From positions 62,001-126,000 of the forward strand of contig NZ_JBHRRZ010000014.1 of assembly GCF_042643265.1 (NCBI RefSeq): a stretch of DNA of 64,000 nucleotides. Direction: 5' to 3'. The stretch comes from Virgibacillus_O sediminis (GTDB taxonomy: Bacteria; Bacillota; Bacilli; Bacillales; Amphibacillaceae). Positions 25,991-34,130 of this stretch are shown here, piece by piece. The position numbers were made by a program, and so were the translations under genes. The notes under the pieces are model-generated. The model was not told the origin of the DNA. It searched no databases and saw only the letters and a program-made list of their open reading frames with translations. Numbering within the stretch: position 1 is the stretch's first letter; the number at the start of each line of letters is the position of its first letter.

Positions 25991-26022
25991 GAGTACACAG
26001 TATGTTGTGTACTCTTTTTTTA
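25991..26022 (+). terminator. Terminator of the nucleoside operon
   Basis: GAGTACACA, a 6-base loop, TGTGTACTC, then seven T. The stem is perfect. Confidence 0.92.
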
Positions 26023-26050
26023 TTTTCTATGCTTGTAAATGCGGAGTATA

Positions 26051-26072
26051 GTTTGCCATGCAAATGGCAAAC
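26051..26072 (+). repeat. Perfect 9-bp hairpin in the dacF leader
   Basis: GTTTGCCAT-GCAA-ATGGCAAAC lies 32 bases before the dacF start. It has no T run, so it is not a normal terminator. It could be an operator or an mRNA-stabilising leader stem. Confidence 0.55.
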
Positions 26073-26104
26073 CTATGGGTATCATCTTTGGTGGAGGTAA
26101 AACT

Positions 26105-27271
26105 ATGAAAAAATCTGCTTTATTTACAACCATACTGTTTTTTGCTTTGACATGGGCTTATCCAGCCAATGCAGAGGAGAGTGAACAGGAAACTGATCTT
26201 GCAGAAGAGGCTAAGTCAGCAGTTTTAATGGAGCGTGATACAGGAGAGGTTATGGTTGACAAGAATGCGCATGAACAGCTGCCGCCTGCAAGCATGACAA
26301 AGGTTATGACCCTGCTGCTAATTATGGAAGAATTGGAATACGGCGGGCTTGATTTGGAAGAAATGGTCCGAGTTAGTGATAAGGCAGCCTCCATGGGAGG
26401 ATCGCAAATATTTCTGGAAGCAGGAGAAGAAATGGCTGTAAAGGACCTTCTTAAAGGGATAGCTGTAGCATCTGGCAATGATGCAAGTGTAGCTTTGGCA
26501 GAGCGGATAGCCGGCAGCGAAGAGGCATTTGTCAAAAAAATGAATGAGAAAGCAGCAGAGCTTGGCTTGGAAAACACCCATTTTCAGAATACGACCGGCC
26601 TGCCTGCAGATGACCATTACAGCACTGCCTACGATATGGCAATCATGGCCAAGGAATTGTTAAAATACGAGTCAATTACCGATTATACATCCATCTATGA
26701 GGACTATCTCCGCAAAGGAGAAGATAACGAATTTTGGCTGGTAAATACAAATAAGCTGGTCCGGTTTTATCCAGGAGTGGATGGGCTGAAAACAGGTTTT
26801 ACCAACGAGGCGAAGTACTGCTTGACTGCAACAGCTAAAAAAAATGACATGCGTGTAATTGCTGTTGTAATGGGTGCAGATACACCTAAAGAGAGAAATT
26901 CTGCGGTTTCCGGCCTGCTGGATTATGCTTTCAACCATTATGAAACAACCAAATTGTTCGATAAAGGAGATAGCATTACATCACTGAACCTGTTGAAAGC
27001 AGAGAACGACCACATAAATGTAATAACGTCCCAGTCTATTAGCACTCTCCATGAGAAGGGCCAAGCGCCAGAGGATATTAAGACGAAGGTTAAAATAGAT
27101 GAAAACATTACTTTGCCATTGAAGAAGGGGGATCAAGTGGGCACCCTGATCATCGAAAATGAAAATGAGCTGCTCTCCGAAACCGAATTGATTGTCGAGA
27201 GCGATGTTGATAATGCGGGTTACCTGACATTATGGAAACGGGCATGGGAGAAATTGACGAAACATAACTAA
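26105..27271 (+). CDS. dacF: Sporulation D-alanyl-D-alanine carboxypeptidase DacF
   Basis: Penicillin-binding carboxypeptidase that trims pentapeptides in forespore peptidoglycan. 388 residues (B. subtilis 389). An N-terminal signal peptide runs to about residue 23 (FFALTWAYPANAEE). The active-site serine is in ASMTK near 62-66, SGNDAS near 122 and GLKTGFT near 228, followed by a C-terminal beta domain and a short amphipathic end. ATG 26105 follows GGTGGAGG; the frame is open upstream across a hairpin but without a ribosome site. It precedes spoIIAA, the known dacF-spoIIA arrangement. Confidence 0.94.
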   Translation: MKKSALFTTILFFALTWAYPANAEESEQETDLAEEAKSAVLMERDTGEVMVDKNAHEQLPPASMTKVMTLLLIMEELEYGGLDLEEMVRVSDKAASMGGSQIFLEAGEEMAVKDLLKGIAVASGNDASVALAERIAGSEEAFVKKMNEKAAELGLENTHFQNTTGLPADDHYSTAYDMAIMAKELLKYESITDYTSIYEDYLRKGEDNEFWLVNTNKLVRFYPGVDGLKTGFTNEAKYCLTATAKKNDMRVIAVVMGADTPKERNSAVSGLLDYAFNHYETTKLFDKGDSITSLNLLKAENDHINVITSQSISTLHEKGQAPEDIKTKVKIDENITLPLKKGDQVGTLIIENENELLSETELIVESDVDNAGYLTLWKRAWEKLTKHN

Positions 27272-27311
27272 ATTGGCCTGATAAAGGCGAACTGCTTCTT
27301 CTTTTGTCAAC

Positions 27312-27330
27312 AGGCAGGAATCCCCTGCCT
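27312..27330 (+). repeat. Perfect 7-bp hairpin between dacF and spoIIAA
   Basis: AGGCAGG-AATCC-CCTGCCT occupies the middle of the 106-base gap where a SigH promoter would be expected. It is not followed by T residues. Confidence 0.5.
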
Positions 27331-27377
27331 ACATAGAGAAAAAGAATATACCATGTACTGATGAGGAGGAAATGTTT

Positions 27378-27731
27378 ATGGGACTCTATTCCCTGTTTGA
27401 AGTGAAGCAAGATGTACTGATTGTCAGACTTTCCGGGGAACTGGATCATCACGAAGCGGAAGCATTGCGTAGTGAATGGAAAGATAGGCTTTATGAGAAT
27501 ACAGTTAAACATGTAATTCTCAACCTGGAAGATGTTACATTTATGGATAGTTCAGGCTTGGGAGTGGTTCTGGGCCGCTATAAAGAAGTATTGCAGCTTG
27601 GCGGAGAAATGGTCGTCTGCTCGATATCGCCTCCGGTTAAACGTTTGTTTGAAATGTCGGGGATGTTCAAGATTGTCAGGTTGGAGGAAAATGAAGCATT
27701 TGCTTTGGAAACTCTGGGGGTGGCTTCATGA
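27378..27731 (+). CDS. spoIIAA: Anti-sigma F factor antagonist
   Basis: STAS-domain protein that frees sigma F by binding SpoIIAB when dephosphorylated by SpoIIE. 117 residues as in B. subtilis. The regulatory serine is in FMDSSGLGVVLGRYK near residues 55-69. ATG 27378 is chosen because GAGGAGGA lies 8 bases upstream; ATG 27372 is too close to it. Its stop overlaps the spoIIAB start (ATGA), so the two are translationally coupled. Confidence 0.96.
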   Translation: MGLYSLFEVKQDVLIVRLSGELDHHEAEALRSEWKDRLYENTVKHVILNLEDVTFMDSSGLGVVLGRYKEVLQLGGEMVVCSISPPVKRLFEMSGMFKIVRLEENEAFALETLGVAS

Positions 27732-28168
27732 AAAATGAAATGTTTATTGAATTTTCCAGTGTGAGTGAGAACGAAGCATTTGCAAGGGTGACGGTAGGGG
27801 CTTTCATATCCCAATTGGATCCGACAATGGAAGAACTCACAGAAATCAAAACAGTTGTCTCAGAAGCTGTTACCAACTCGATTATTCATGGGTATAACAA
27901 CGAGGCATACCATAAAATTTCTATTTCATGTGCCCTTTATGAAGGGGAAGTCTCCCTTACCATAAAGGATGAGGGAATAGGCATCTCGGATGTTGATGAG
28001 GCGCGGCAGCCGTTATATACATCCAAGCCTGAGCTGGAGCGTTCCGGCATGGGCTTCACAATTATTGAAAACTTTATGGATACGGTAGAGGTTGTATCAA
28101 ATCCTGGAAAAGGGACAACCGTTCACATGACGAAACAATTAACGAAAAGTAAAACGGTTTATAATTAG
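27728..28168 (+). CDS. spoIIAB: Anti-sigma F factor, serine kinase
   Basis: GHKL-type kinase that binds and inhibits sigma F and phosphorylates SpoIIAA in the pre-divisional cell. 146 residues. The ATP-binding N box VSEAVTNSIIHGY is near residue 44, IKDEGIGISD near 78 and SGMGFTIIENFMD near 105. It overlaps spoIIAA by four bases. Six bases separate it from the sigF GTG, or eleven from the likely ATG. Confidence 0.96.
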   Translation: MKNEMFIEFSSVSENEAFARVTVGAFISQLDPTMEELTEIKTVVSEAVTNSIIHGYNNEAYHKISISCALYEGEVSLTIKDEGIGISDVDEARQPLYTSKPELERSGMGFTIIENFMDTVEVVSNPGKGTTVHMTKQLTKSKTVYN

Positions 28169-28179
28169 GGGCCGTGCCT

Positions 28180-28935
28180 ATGGATGTCAATGTGAAAAAT
28201 AATAATCGGAATGATGCTTTATCGGATGAACAGGTCAAGGAATATATACAGAGGAGTCAGCAAGGAGATAAGGAAGCAAGGAACATCCTGGTCGAGAGGA
28301 ATATAAGATTAGTATGGTCGGTCGTCCAGCGGTTTATCAATAGAGGGTATGACCCCGATGATTTATTTCAAATTGGCAGCATAGGGCTGATAAAATCTAT
28401 AGATAAGTTTGACTTATCTTATGATGTCCGCTTTTCTACATATGCTGTCCCGATGATTATCGGAGAAATCAAACGCTTCATCAGGGATGACGGAAGTGTG
28501 AAAGTCAGCCGGTCACTTAAGGAAACAAACAATAAAATTAGAAAGAAGAAGGATGAACTCACCAAGAAGCTTGGGAGGTCGCCGACTGTTACCGAACTCG
28601 CTGCAGAACTGGACATCTCTCCAGAGGAAGTAGTCCATGCCCAGGAAGCTTCAAAGTCACCACATTCTATCCATGAGACAGTATTCGAAAATGATGGAGA
28701 TCCAATTACTTTGTTGGATCAAATTGCCGAGGATGACACAGGCTGGTTCGATAAAATAAGCCTGCAGGAAGCTATTAGGGATCTCAATGACCGTGAACGG
28801 CTGATTGTCTATCTAAGGTATTATAAAGATCAGACACAAACAGAGGTTGCAGAGCGGCTTGGCATTTCCCAGGTACAAGTATCGCGGCTGGAGAAAAAAA
28901 TATTGGAAGATATAAAGAAATATATTGATTCGTAA
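28180..28935 (+). CDS. sigF: RNA polymerase sigma factor F
   Basis: First forespore-specific sigma factor. 251 residues. Region 2 has NIRLVWSVVQRFINRGYDPD then DLFQIGSIGLIKSIDKFD (about 40-78). Region 3 covers about 105-165, and region 4 contains the helix-turn-helix TEVAERLGISQVQVSRLEKK near 218-237. ATG 28180 (MDVNVKN) is preferred to GTG 28174, which is too close to AGGGG. It is the third gene of the spoIIA operon and is followed by a strong terminator. Confidence 0.97.
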   Translation: MDVNVKNNNRNDALSDEQVKEYIQRSQQGDKEARNILVERNIRLVWSVVQRFINRGYDPDDLFQIGSIGLIKSIDKFDLSYDVRFSTYAVPMIIGEIKRFIRDDGSVKVSRSLKETNNKIRKKKDELTKKLGRSPTVTELAAELDISPEEVVHAQEASKSPHSIHETVFENDGDPITLLDQIAEDDTGWFDKISLQEAIRDLNDRERLIVYLRYYKDQTQTEVAERLGISQVQVSRLEKKILEDIKKYIDS

Positions 28936-28938
28936 ATG

Positions 28939-28969
28939 AGGACATCACTTAACAGGTGATGTCCTTTTT
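28939..28969 (+). terminator. Terminator of the spoIIA operon
   Basis: AGGACATCAC, a short loop, GTGATGTCCTTTTT. The stem is perfect with a T tail. Confidence 0.92.
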
Positions 28970-28974
28970 CCTTA

Positions 28975-29004
28975 TCATAAAAACCTTGCCTATGTTCCAT
29001 ACTA
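28975..29004 (+). promoter_or_regulatory. Candidate SigG promoter of the spoVA operon
   Basis: TCATA (4 of 5 to GHATR), an 18-base spacer, then CATACTA (a full match to CATNHTA), 29 bases before the spoVAA start. The spoVA operon is SigG-dependent in B. subtilis. Confidence 0.6.
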
Positions 29005-29033
29005 GGAATAAGAATAGGAAAAGGGCGGTTCAG

Positions 29034-29651
29034 ATGACTGAAGTTGTATATGTACGCATGAAGAAGAACATGGAAATTAATCATATGCAGGAAATTGTAC
29101 TGAAAGATGTAGCATCTGTTTCAGCTCCTGAAAGAATAAAGAAGGAGTTGGAAAACACATCCATCTATAGAGTGACAGAAAAAGATAAAAATATCTTAGT
29201 GATAGACAGTTTCATGATTATTGAACATCTTAACAAAATATATACTCATCTGGAATTCCAAATGGTTGGGCCTTCTCAGACAATCATACGAATACAAACA
29301 AAGAAGAAAGAGCCGCCAATACTGATTGTTTCCGTTGTCTGGCTTCTTCTGTTCGTAGGAATGGCAATGACAATCATGAATTTCCATTACGATGTAAGTA
29401 TGCAAGAAGTCCATCAGAAACTCCACTTCTTGCTGACAGGAGAAGAGAACCAATTTCCTTTATGGATTCAAATCCCATATTCTTTTGGACTGGGTGCCGG
29501 TATGCTCCTTTTCTTTAACCACTGGTTCAAGAAACGGTTGAATGAAGAACCAAGCCCCTTGGAAGTGGAAATATACAACTACCAGCAGGACCTCGACAAT
29601 TATGTAAACCACCATGAAAACAGATTGAATGATCCAGGAAATTCTCCTTAA
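29034..29651 (+). CDS. spoVAA: Stage V sporulation protein AA
   Basis: Membrane protein of the SpoVA system, which handles dipicolinic acid movement across the inner spore membrane. 205 residues (B. subtilis 206). A soluble N-terminal half (about residues 1-90) is followed by two hydrophobic segments, IVSVVWLLLFVGMAMTIMN near 100 and IPYSFGLGAGMLLFF near 150. ATG 29034 follows AAAGGGCGG. Its end overlaps spoVAB by 23 bases. Confidence 0.92.
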   Translation: MTEVVYVRMKKNMEINHMQEIVLKDVASVSAPERIKKELENTSIYRVTEKDKNILVIDSFMIIEHLNKIYTHLEFQMVGPSQTIIRIQTKKKEPPILIVSVVWLLLFVGMAMTIMNFHYDVSMQEVHQKLHFLLTGEENQFPLWIQIPYSFGLGAGMLLFFNHWFKKRLNEEPSPLEVEIYNYQQDLDNYVNHHENRLNDPGNSP

Positions 29652-30057
29652 TTTAGCGCAAGTGGTCATTGGTCTTGCTGGAGGTTTCGCTGTCGGGGCA
29701 GGATATGTGGCATTTTTGACTGTTTTGGGAGTAATTCCCAGGCTTGTGCAATTGACCAAGTCGGAACGATTTATACCCGTTTATACGGCATGTGTAATTA
29801 CAGGCTCCTTATTTGGGACATATCTTTCTTTTACAAATGTTACATGGGAGCAGCCAGTCGTCTTATTGGTTGTTTGGGGGATATGTCATGGGGTTTTTAA
29901 TGGGATGCTTGCAGCAGGGCTCACAGAAGCTCTTAATGTGTTTCCCATTCTTTCAAGAAGGATCCGAATGGAAATGCACCTATTATGGCTCCTTATGGCC
30001 ATCGTATTGGGAAAAATTGCAGGTTCCCTGTTTCAATGGTTGTATTTCGTGAAGTAA
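29629..30057 (+). CDS. spoVAB: Stage V sporulation protein AB
   Basis: Integral membrane protein of 142 residues with four hydrophobic segments, beginning IVIGLAGGFAVGAGYVAFL-like (near 12-30) and TVLGVIPRLVQLTKS as in the SpoVAB family. It starts within spoVAA. In B. subtilis the next gene is spoVAC; here it is spoVAF, only 30 bases away, with no remnant between. Confidence 0.9.
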   Translation: MIQEILLNLAQVVIGLAGGFAVGAGYVAFLTVLGVIPRLVQLTKSERFIPVYTACVITGSLFGTYLSFTNVTWEQPVVLLVVWGICHGVFNGMLAAGLTEALNVFPILSRRIRMEMHLLWLLMAIVLGKIAGSLFQWLYFVK

Positions 30058-30087
30058 CAGCATCTTGAGGTATGGAGTGGTTAATTT

Positions 30088-31572
30088 ATGGCAGAAGAAA
30101 TGAAGAATAAGCAGCCTATTCCCGGAAGATTGACGGATGTCGAAGCATACATGCAAAAAAGACTTGGATTGGATACATCCTATGATCTAGGCTTTCGTGA
30201 GCTTGTCTTACTAAAGAAAGAGGTCCAACTGTATTACGTCACCGGCCTTTGTGACAGTGCCATCATTCAAGAGCTGCTCAAGCTGCTGATCAGGATCAAT
30301 GACAATGAAAGCAATACTCGGAAACTCCCGGAAATTATTGAAAACCGTCTTGTCCATCAGCAGATAGAAAGGGTTGAAACCATGGATGAAGCGGTCGATC
30401 AAATTCTATCCGGTTTAGTTGTACTGTTTATCAACGGAGAGAAACGGGGCTTCGTTATTGATGTCCGGCATTATCCGGGGAGAACGCCAGAAGAACCGGA
30501 TACAGAGCGTGTTGTCAGAGGGTCAAGAGACGGATATACAGAGAATGTAGTTGAAAACACCGCATTGACTCGCCGAAGAATCAGGGATGCCAGGCTTCGT
30601 CATGAGATGCTCAAGGTAGGCGAACGCTCCAAAACGGATGTATGCATCAGCTATATAAAAGATGTTGCCGACGAGGGACTCGTGAAACTTATTAAAGAGA
30701 AGATTGAAAAGGTAGAGATAGACGGAATCTCCATGGCGGATAAAACGTTGGAAGAGTTTATCATCGACCGGAAATGGACCCCATACCCTTTAGTGAGGTA
30801 TACGGAAAGGCCCGATGTGGCAGCCACTCACTTGCTTGAAGGCCATGTAATGATCATTGTAGACACCTCGCCCAGTGCCATTATTATGCCGACAACCTTC
30901 TTCCACCACCTACAACATGCAGAGGAGTATCGCCAAGCCCCCGCAGTAGGAACTTTCATCCGGTGGATCCGGTTTTTGGCAGTGGCATTATCGATGTACC
31001 TTTTGCCGCTCTGGTTGCTGTTTGTCCTGCAACCGGAACTCCTGCCAGAAAATTTGGCATTTATAGGACCGAACGACGTAGGAAATATACCAATCACCGT
31101 ACAGATTATATTGGCAGGAATAGGTATTGAATTTCTAAGGATGGCAGCTATCCATACACCGACACCTCTCTCCACCGCGATGGGCCTTATTGCTGCAGTG
31201 CTTATTGGGCAGATAGCCATCGATGTAGGAATGTTCACTCCGGAAGTTATCTTGTATGTAGCCATAAGTGCTATTGGGTCATATGTCACTCCGAGTTATG
31301 AACTGAGTGTCGCCAATAAAATACTGGCCCTTGCATTGGTCATAGTGACAGGACTGTTCGGCCTGGTTGGACTGGTGGTGGGAATTGTTGCCCATCTGCT
31401 TCTCCTAATAAGCATTACTTCTCTTAGGACTCCCTATTTATGGCCGTTCATCCCATTCAATGCAATGGCATTTCTGCATGTACTGTTGCGCATACCAGTT
31501 CCTTATACAAATAGAAGGCCGAGCATCGTCCATCCAAAAAATAATTATAAACAACCCGTGAAAAAGAGCTGA
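30088..31572 (+). CDS. spoVAF: SpoVAF, GerA-family spore membrane protein
   Basis: GerA-type protein of 494 residues (B. subtilis SpoVAF 493). The soluble N-terminal domain covers about 1-290, with GLCDSAIIQELLKLL near 52 and DTSPSAIIMPTTFFHHLQ near 260. The C-terminal membrane domain has about five segments (SMYLLPLWLLFVLQPELLP near 304, ATP-like TPTPLSTAMGLIAAVLIGQ near 357). It follows spoVAB directly and precedes lysA, the position of spoVAF in B. subtilis. In other bacilli it helps germinant receptor function with an OpmR-type partner; that is known of the family, not shown here. The hairpin that ends the transcript overlaps its last codons. Confidence 0.93.
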   Translation: MAEEMKNKQPIPGRLTDVEAYMQKRLGLDTSYDLGFRELVLLKKEVQLYYVTGLCDSAIIQELLKLLIRINDNESNTRKLPEIIENRLVHQQIERVETMDEAVDQILSGLVVLFINGEKRGFVIDVRHYPGRTPEEPDTERVVRGSRDGYTENVVENTALTRRRIRDARLRHEMLKVGERSKTDVCISYIKDVADEGLVKLIKEKIEKVEIDGISMADKTLEEFIIDRKWTPYPLVRYTERPDVAATHLLEGHVMIIVDTSPSAIIMPTTFFHHLQHAEEYRQAPAVGTFIRWIRFLAVALSMYLLPLWLLFVLQPELLPENLAFIGPNDVGNIPITVQIILAGIGIEFLRMAAIHTPTPLSTAMGLIAAVLIGQIAIDVGMFTPEVILYVAISAIGSYVTPSYELSVANKILALALVIVTGLFGLVGLVVGIVAHLLLLISITSLRTPYLWPFIPFNAMAFLHVLLRIPVPYTNRRPSIVHPKNNYKQPVKKS

Positions 31573-31598
31573 TCTAGTGGTTGGCTCTTTTGTTTTTT
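31562..31598 (+). terminator. Terminator of the spoVA operon
   Basis: AAAAGAGC, a 14-base loop, GCTCTTTT, then GTTTTTT. Confidence 0.82.
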
Positions 31599-31653
31599 AC
31601 TTCAATATGTTAAAGTTTTTATATTATTTGAAGCAATTGCGGAGGGAATAATC

Positions 31654-32961
31654 ATGATTATCGATAATCATCCATATGAAGTGAATGAGCAAGGACATTT
31701 GGAAATTGGCGGGATCGATACAGTTAATTTAGCTGAGAAATATGGTACACCGCTATATATATATGATGTAAAGACAATAAGGGATAATTGCCGGGCGTTC
31801 GTTCGGACATTTGAAGAGCTTGATATTAAAGCTCAGGTCGCCTATGCGAGCAAGGCATTTTCCTCCATTGCAATGGTGCAGATAGCGAAACAGGAAGGCC
31901 TTAGCCTTGATGTAGTGTCCGAGGGGGAATTATATACTGCATTTCAAGCTGGTTTTCCTAAAGAGAAAATACATTTACATGGGAACAATAAAAGTATAGA
32001 GGAGCTTTCCATGGCCATCGAGCATGACATTGGCTGTATTGTGGTTGACAACTTCCTTGAAATTGAAATGATTGGCCGACTGTTGGAAAAGTACGGGAAG
32101 AACATGGATGTCCTTATGCGGGTCACTCCGGGAATTGAATCCAAAACCCATAAATATATCATGACCGGCAATGAAGATTCCAAGTTTGGCTTTAATCTGC
32201 AGAATGGACAAGCGGAGGAAGCTTTCCATATGCTGTATAAACATCCGTCCATTAATTTCAAGGGGCTGCATTGCCATATTGGTTCCCAAATCTTTGAAAC
32301 GGAAGGATTTCTGCTGGCTGCAGAGGTGTTATTTAAACAGATTGCTGTCTGGAATGATAAGTATGGCTTCATTCCAGAAGTACTGAATCTTGGAGGAGGA
32401 TTCGGCATCCGTTATACCGGGGAGGATACACCACTCCCTTTGAATAAGTATGCAGAAAAGCTTGGTGCTGCGGTAGCTGATTTCGCAGCGGATTTGGAAA
32501 TACCGATGCCGGAAATATGGATTGAGCCTGGCAGGGCTATTGTCGGAAATGCGGGGATTACCCTGTATTCAATAGGGTCCATGAAAAATATACCTGGGGT
32601 CCGTGACTATATTTCTGTTAACGGCGGGATGACGGATAATTTAAGGCCAGCTTTATATCAAGCTAAATATGAAGCTGTAATAGCCAATAAAGCCAATCAG
32701 GAACCCAGCAAGCAAGCATCCATAGCAGGAAAATGCTGTGAATCGGGCGATATGCTGATCAAAGATCTTCCTCTGCCAGAAGCGGAGACTGGAGACATAT
32801 TGGCGGTCTTTTCGACAGGAGCATATGGGTATTCCATGGCCAATCACTATAACAGGATTCCTAAAGCGGCCGTTGTATTTGTGGAAGATGGCCAGGATAA
32901 ATTGGTTGTCCAAAGGGAATCCTATGAAGATGTTGTGAAAAATGACCTTTCCTATGAATAA
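31654..32961 (+). CDS. lysA: Diaminopimelate decarboxylase
   Basis: PLP enzyme for the last step of lysine synthesis, meso-diaminopimelate to L-lysine. 435 residues. The PLP lysine lies in AQVAYASKAFSS near residues 59-70. The fold III PLP block is LNLGGGFGIRYTGED near 246, EPGRAIVGNAG near 291, and the C-terminal active-site CCESGDML near 359. ATG follows GCGGAGGG. Its position after spoVAF and before ppiB matches B. subtilis. Confidence 0.96.
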   Translation: MIIDNHPYEVNEQGHLEIGGIDTVNLAEKYGTPLYIYDVKTIRDNCRAFVRTFEELDIKAQVAYASKAFSSIAMVQIAKQEGLSLDVVSEGELYTAFQAGFPKEKIHLHGNNKSIEELSMAIEHDIGCIVVDNFLEIEMIGRLLEKYGKNMDVLMRVTPGIESKTHKYIMTGNEDSKFGFNLQNGQAEEAFHMLYKHPSINFKGLHCHIGSQIFETEGFLLAAEVLFKQIAVWNDKYGFIPEVLNLGGGFGIRYTGEDTPLPLNKYAEKLGAAVADFAADLEIPMPEIWIEPGRAIVGNAGITLYSIGSMKNIPGVRDYISVNGGMTDNLRPALYQAKYEAVIANKANQEPSKQASIAGKCCESGDMLIKDLPLPEAETGDILAVFSTGAYGYSMANHYNRIPKAAVVFVEDGQDKLVVQRESYEDVVKNDLSYE

Positions 32962-33042
32962 CTGGTCTAGATTATTTAAACTTCTGTGATTAAATGATAA
33001 AATGTACAAAGGTTGCCATTAAAAATTAAAGGGGATAAGAGA

Positions 33043-33483
33043 ATGAGCAAAAAAGGCTATATCTTAATGGAAAATGGAAATAAGATTGAATTCGAATTAT
33101 ATCCTGAAGCTGCACCAAACACCGTAGCGAACTTCGAAAAACTGGCCAATGAAGATTTCTATGATGGGTTGACATTCCACCGGGTAATCGACGGATTTGT
33201 CAGCCAGGGCGGATGTCCTCGCGGAAACGGTACAGGAAATGCCGGGTATACGATAAAGTGTGAAACAGCTGGAAACCCACATAAACATGAAGCAGGTTCT
33301 TTATCCATGGCCCACGCGGGAAAAGATACAGGAAGCTGCCAGTTCTTTATTGTCCATGAGCCTCAGCCGCATCTTAATGGTGTTCATACTGTTTTCGGCA
33401 GAGTTACATCAGGTCTCGAGCATGCAAAGGCTATGAGAAACGGGGATGTAATGAAAGAGGTGAAAGTCGAGACAGAAGGCTGA
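33043..33483 (+). CDS. ppiB: Peptidyl-prolyl cis-trans isomerase B (cyclophilin)
   Basis: Cytosolic cyclophilin of 146 residues that catalyses proline isomerisation in folding proteins. Active-site elements are FHRVIDGFVSQGGCP near 45-60, SLSMAHAGKDTGSCQFFI near 88-105 and LNGVHTVFGRV near 115. ATG 33043 (MSKKGYILMENG) follows AAAGGGGATAAGAG; a longer frame without support begins 30 bases upstream. Confidence 0.95.
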   Translation: MSKKGYILMENGNKIEFELYPEAAPNTVANFEKLANEDFYDGLTFHRVIDGFVSQGGCPRGNGTGNAGYTIKCETAGNPHKHEAGSLSMAHAGKDTGSCQFFIVHEPQPHLNGVHTVFGRVTSGLEHAKAMRNGDVMKEVKVETEG

Positions 33484-33502
33484 TCTGTTACGGAAATAAA
33501 CT

Positions 33503-33979
33503 GTGCAGAATATTAACTTACTTCTATATCTGATTTTTGCGGCTGCGCCTTTAAGTACAATGATTCATGAGCTCGGCCATGCTGCAGCAGCAAGATTATT
33601 AAGAGTGGATGATGTAAGCTTATCGATTGGTTCCGGGAAAGAAATCGGTTCGCTGGAAGCGGCAGGAATCCGGATCAACATCCATGTCTGCTATTTCCTT
33701 GGCGGTGTCGTCCAAAGTGTTGGAAATAACACTTTGAAGGGGCGGGAAAAAGTTTTGATTTCTTTAGCAGGGCCTTTGGCGAGTGCCTTTTCTGCATTCC
33801 TGGCCTTTCTTGCTATGACCGGAAGCAATGAGTATCTTCACTTGTTTGCTTTGTTCAATTTATGGCTTGCTGCTGTAAATATTCTTCCGTTCAAGTTTAG
33901 GGGGAAAGAGACAGATGGCTATATTATCTGGACAACCATAGCAAAACACAGAGCCCTTTCTAAATTCAGGCATAAGTAG
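33503..33979 (+). CDS. Small M50-like membrane metalloprotease
   Basis: 158-residue membrane protein with a site-2-protease-like zinc motif HELGHAAAARLL near residues 22-33, and a C-terminal NILPFKFRGKETDGY (near 127) whose Asp would be the third metal ligand. Hydrophobic stretches are LLLYLIFAAAPLSTMI (6-21), YFLGGVVQS, ISLAGPLASAFSAFLAFLAM (near 87-105) and LFALFNLWLAAV near 115. The start is GTG 33503 with no strong ribosome site, 19 bases after ppiB. It lacks PDZ and CBS domains. I do not know a named orthologue; substrate is unknown. It sits where the riboflavin operon lies in B. subtilis. Confidence 0.7.
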   Translation: MQNINLLLYLIFAAAPLSTMIHELGHAAAARLLRVDDVSLSIGSGKEIGSLEAAGIRINIHVCYFLGGVVQSVGNNTLKGREKVLISLAGPLASAFSAFLAFLAMTGSNEYLHLFALFNLWLAAVNILPFKFRGKETDGYIIWTTIAKHRALSKFRHK

Positions 33980-34029
33980 CCGTATGTTTACATAGAATGT
34001 TGGTCATGCTGTTACAGCAAATGCTGGGT

Positions 34030-34058
34030 TTGACATATCAGCATCTATACTGCATAAA
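34030..34058 (+). promoter_or_regulatory. Candidate SigA promoter upstream of ribT
   Basis: TTGACA, a 17-base spacer, CATAAA (4 of 6 to TATAAT), 72 bases before the ribT start. The 151-base gap before ribT contains no FMN riboswitch. Confidence 0.42.
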
Positions 34059-34130
34059 TATATATACAAACTTACATTGTATTCGGGAAGCATAAAATTA
34101 TGATGTAGATTTTGTTAATGAGGGGTAACT

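Noticed and set aside
27314..27347. SigH promoter (AGGAATC and AAAGAAT) before spoIIAA
   Set aside because: The two elements are about 18 bases apart, beyond the usual 11-13 for SigH, and the first lies in a hairpin.
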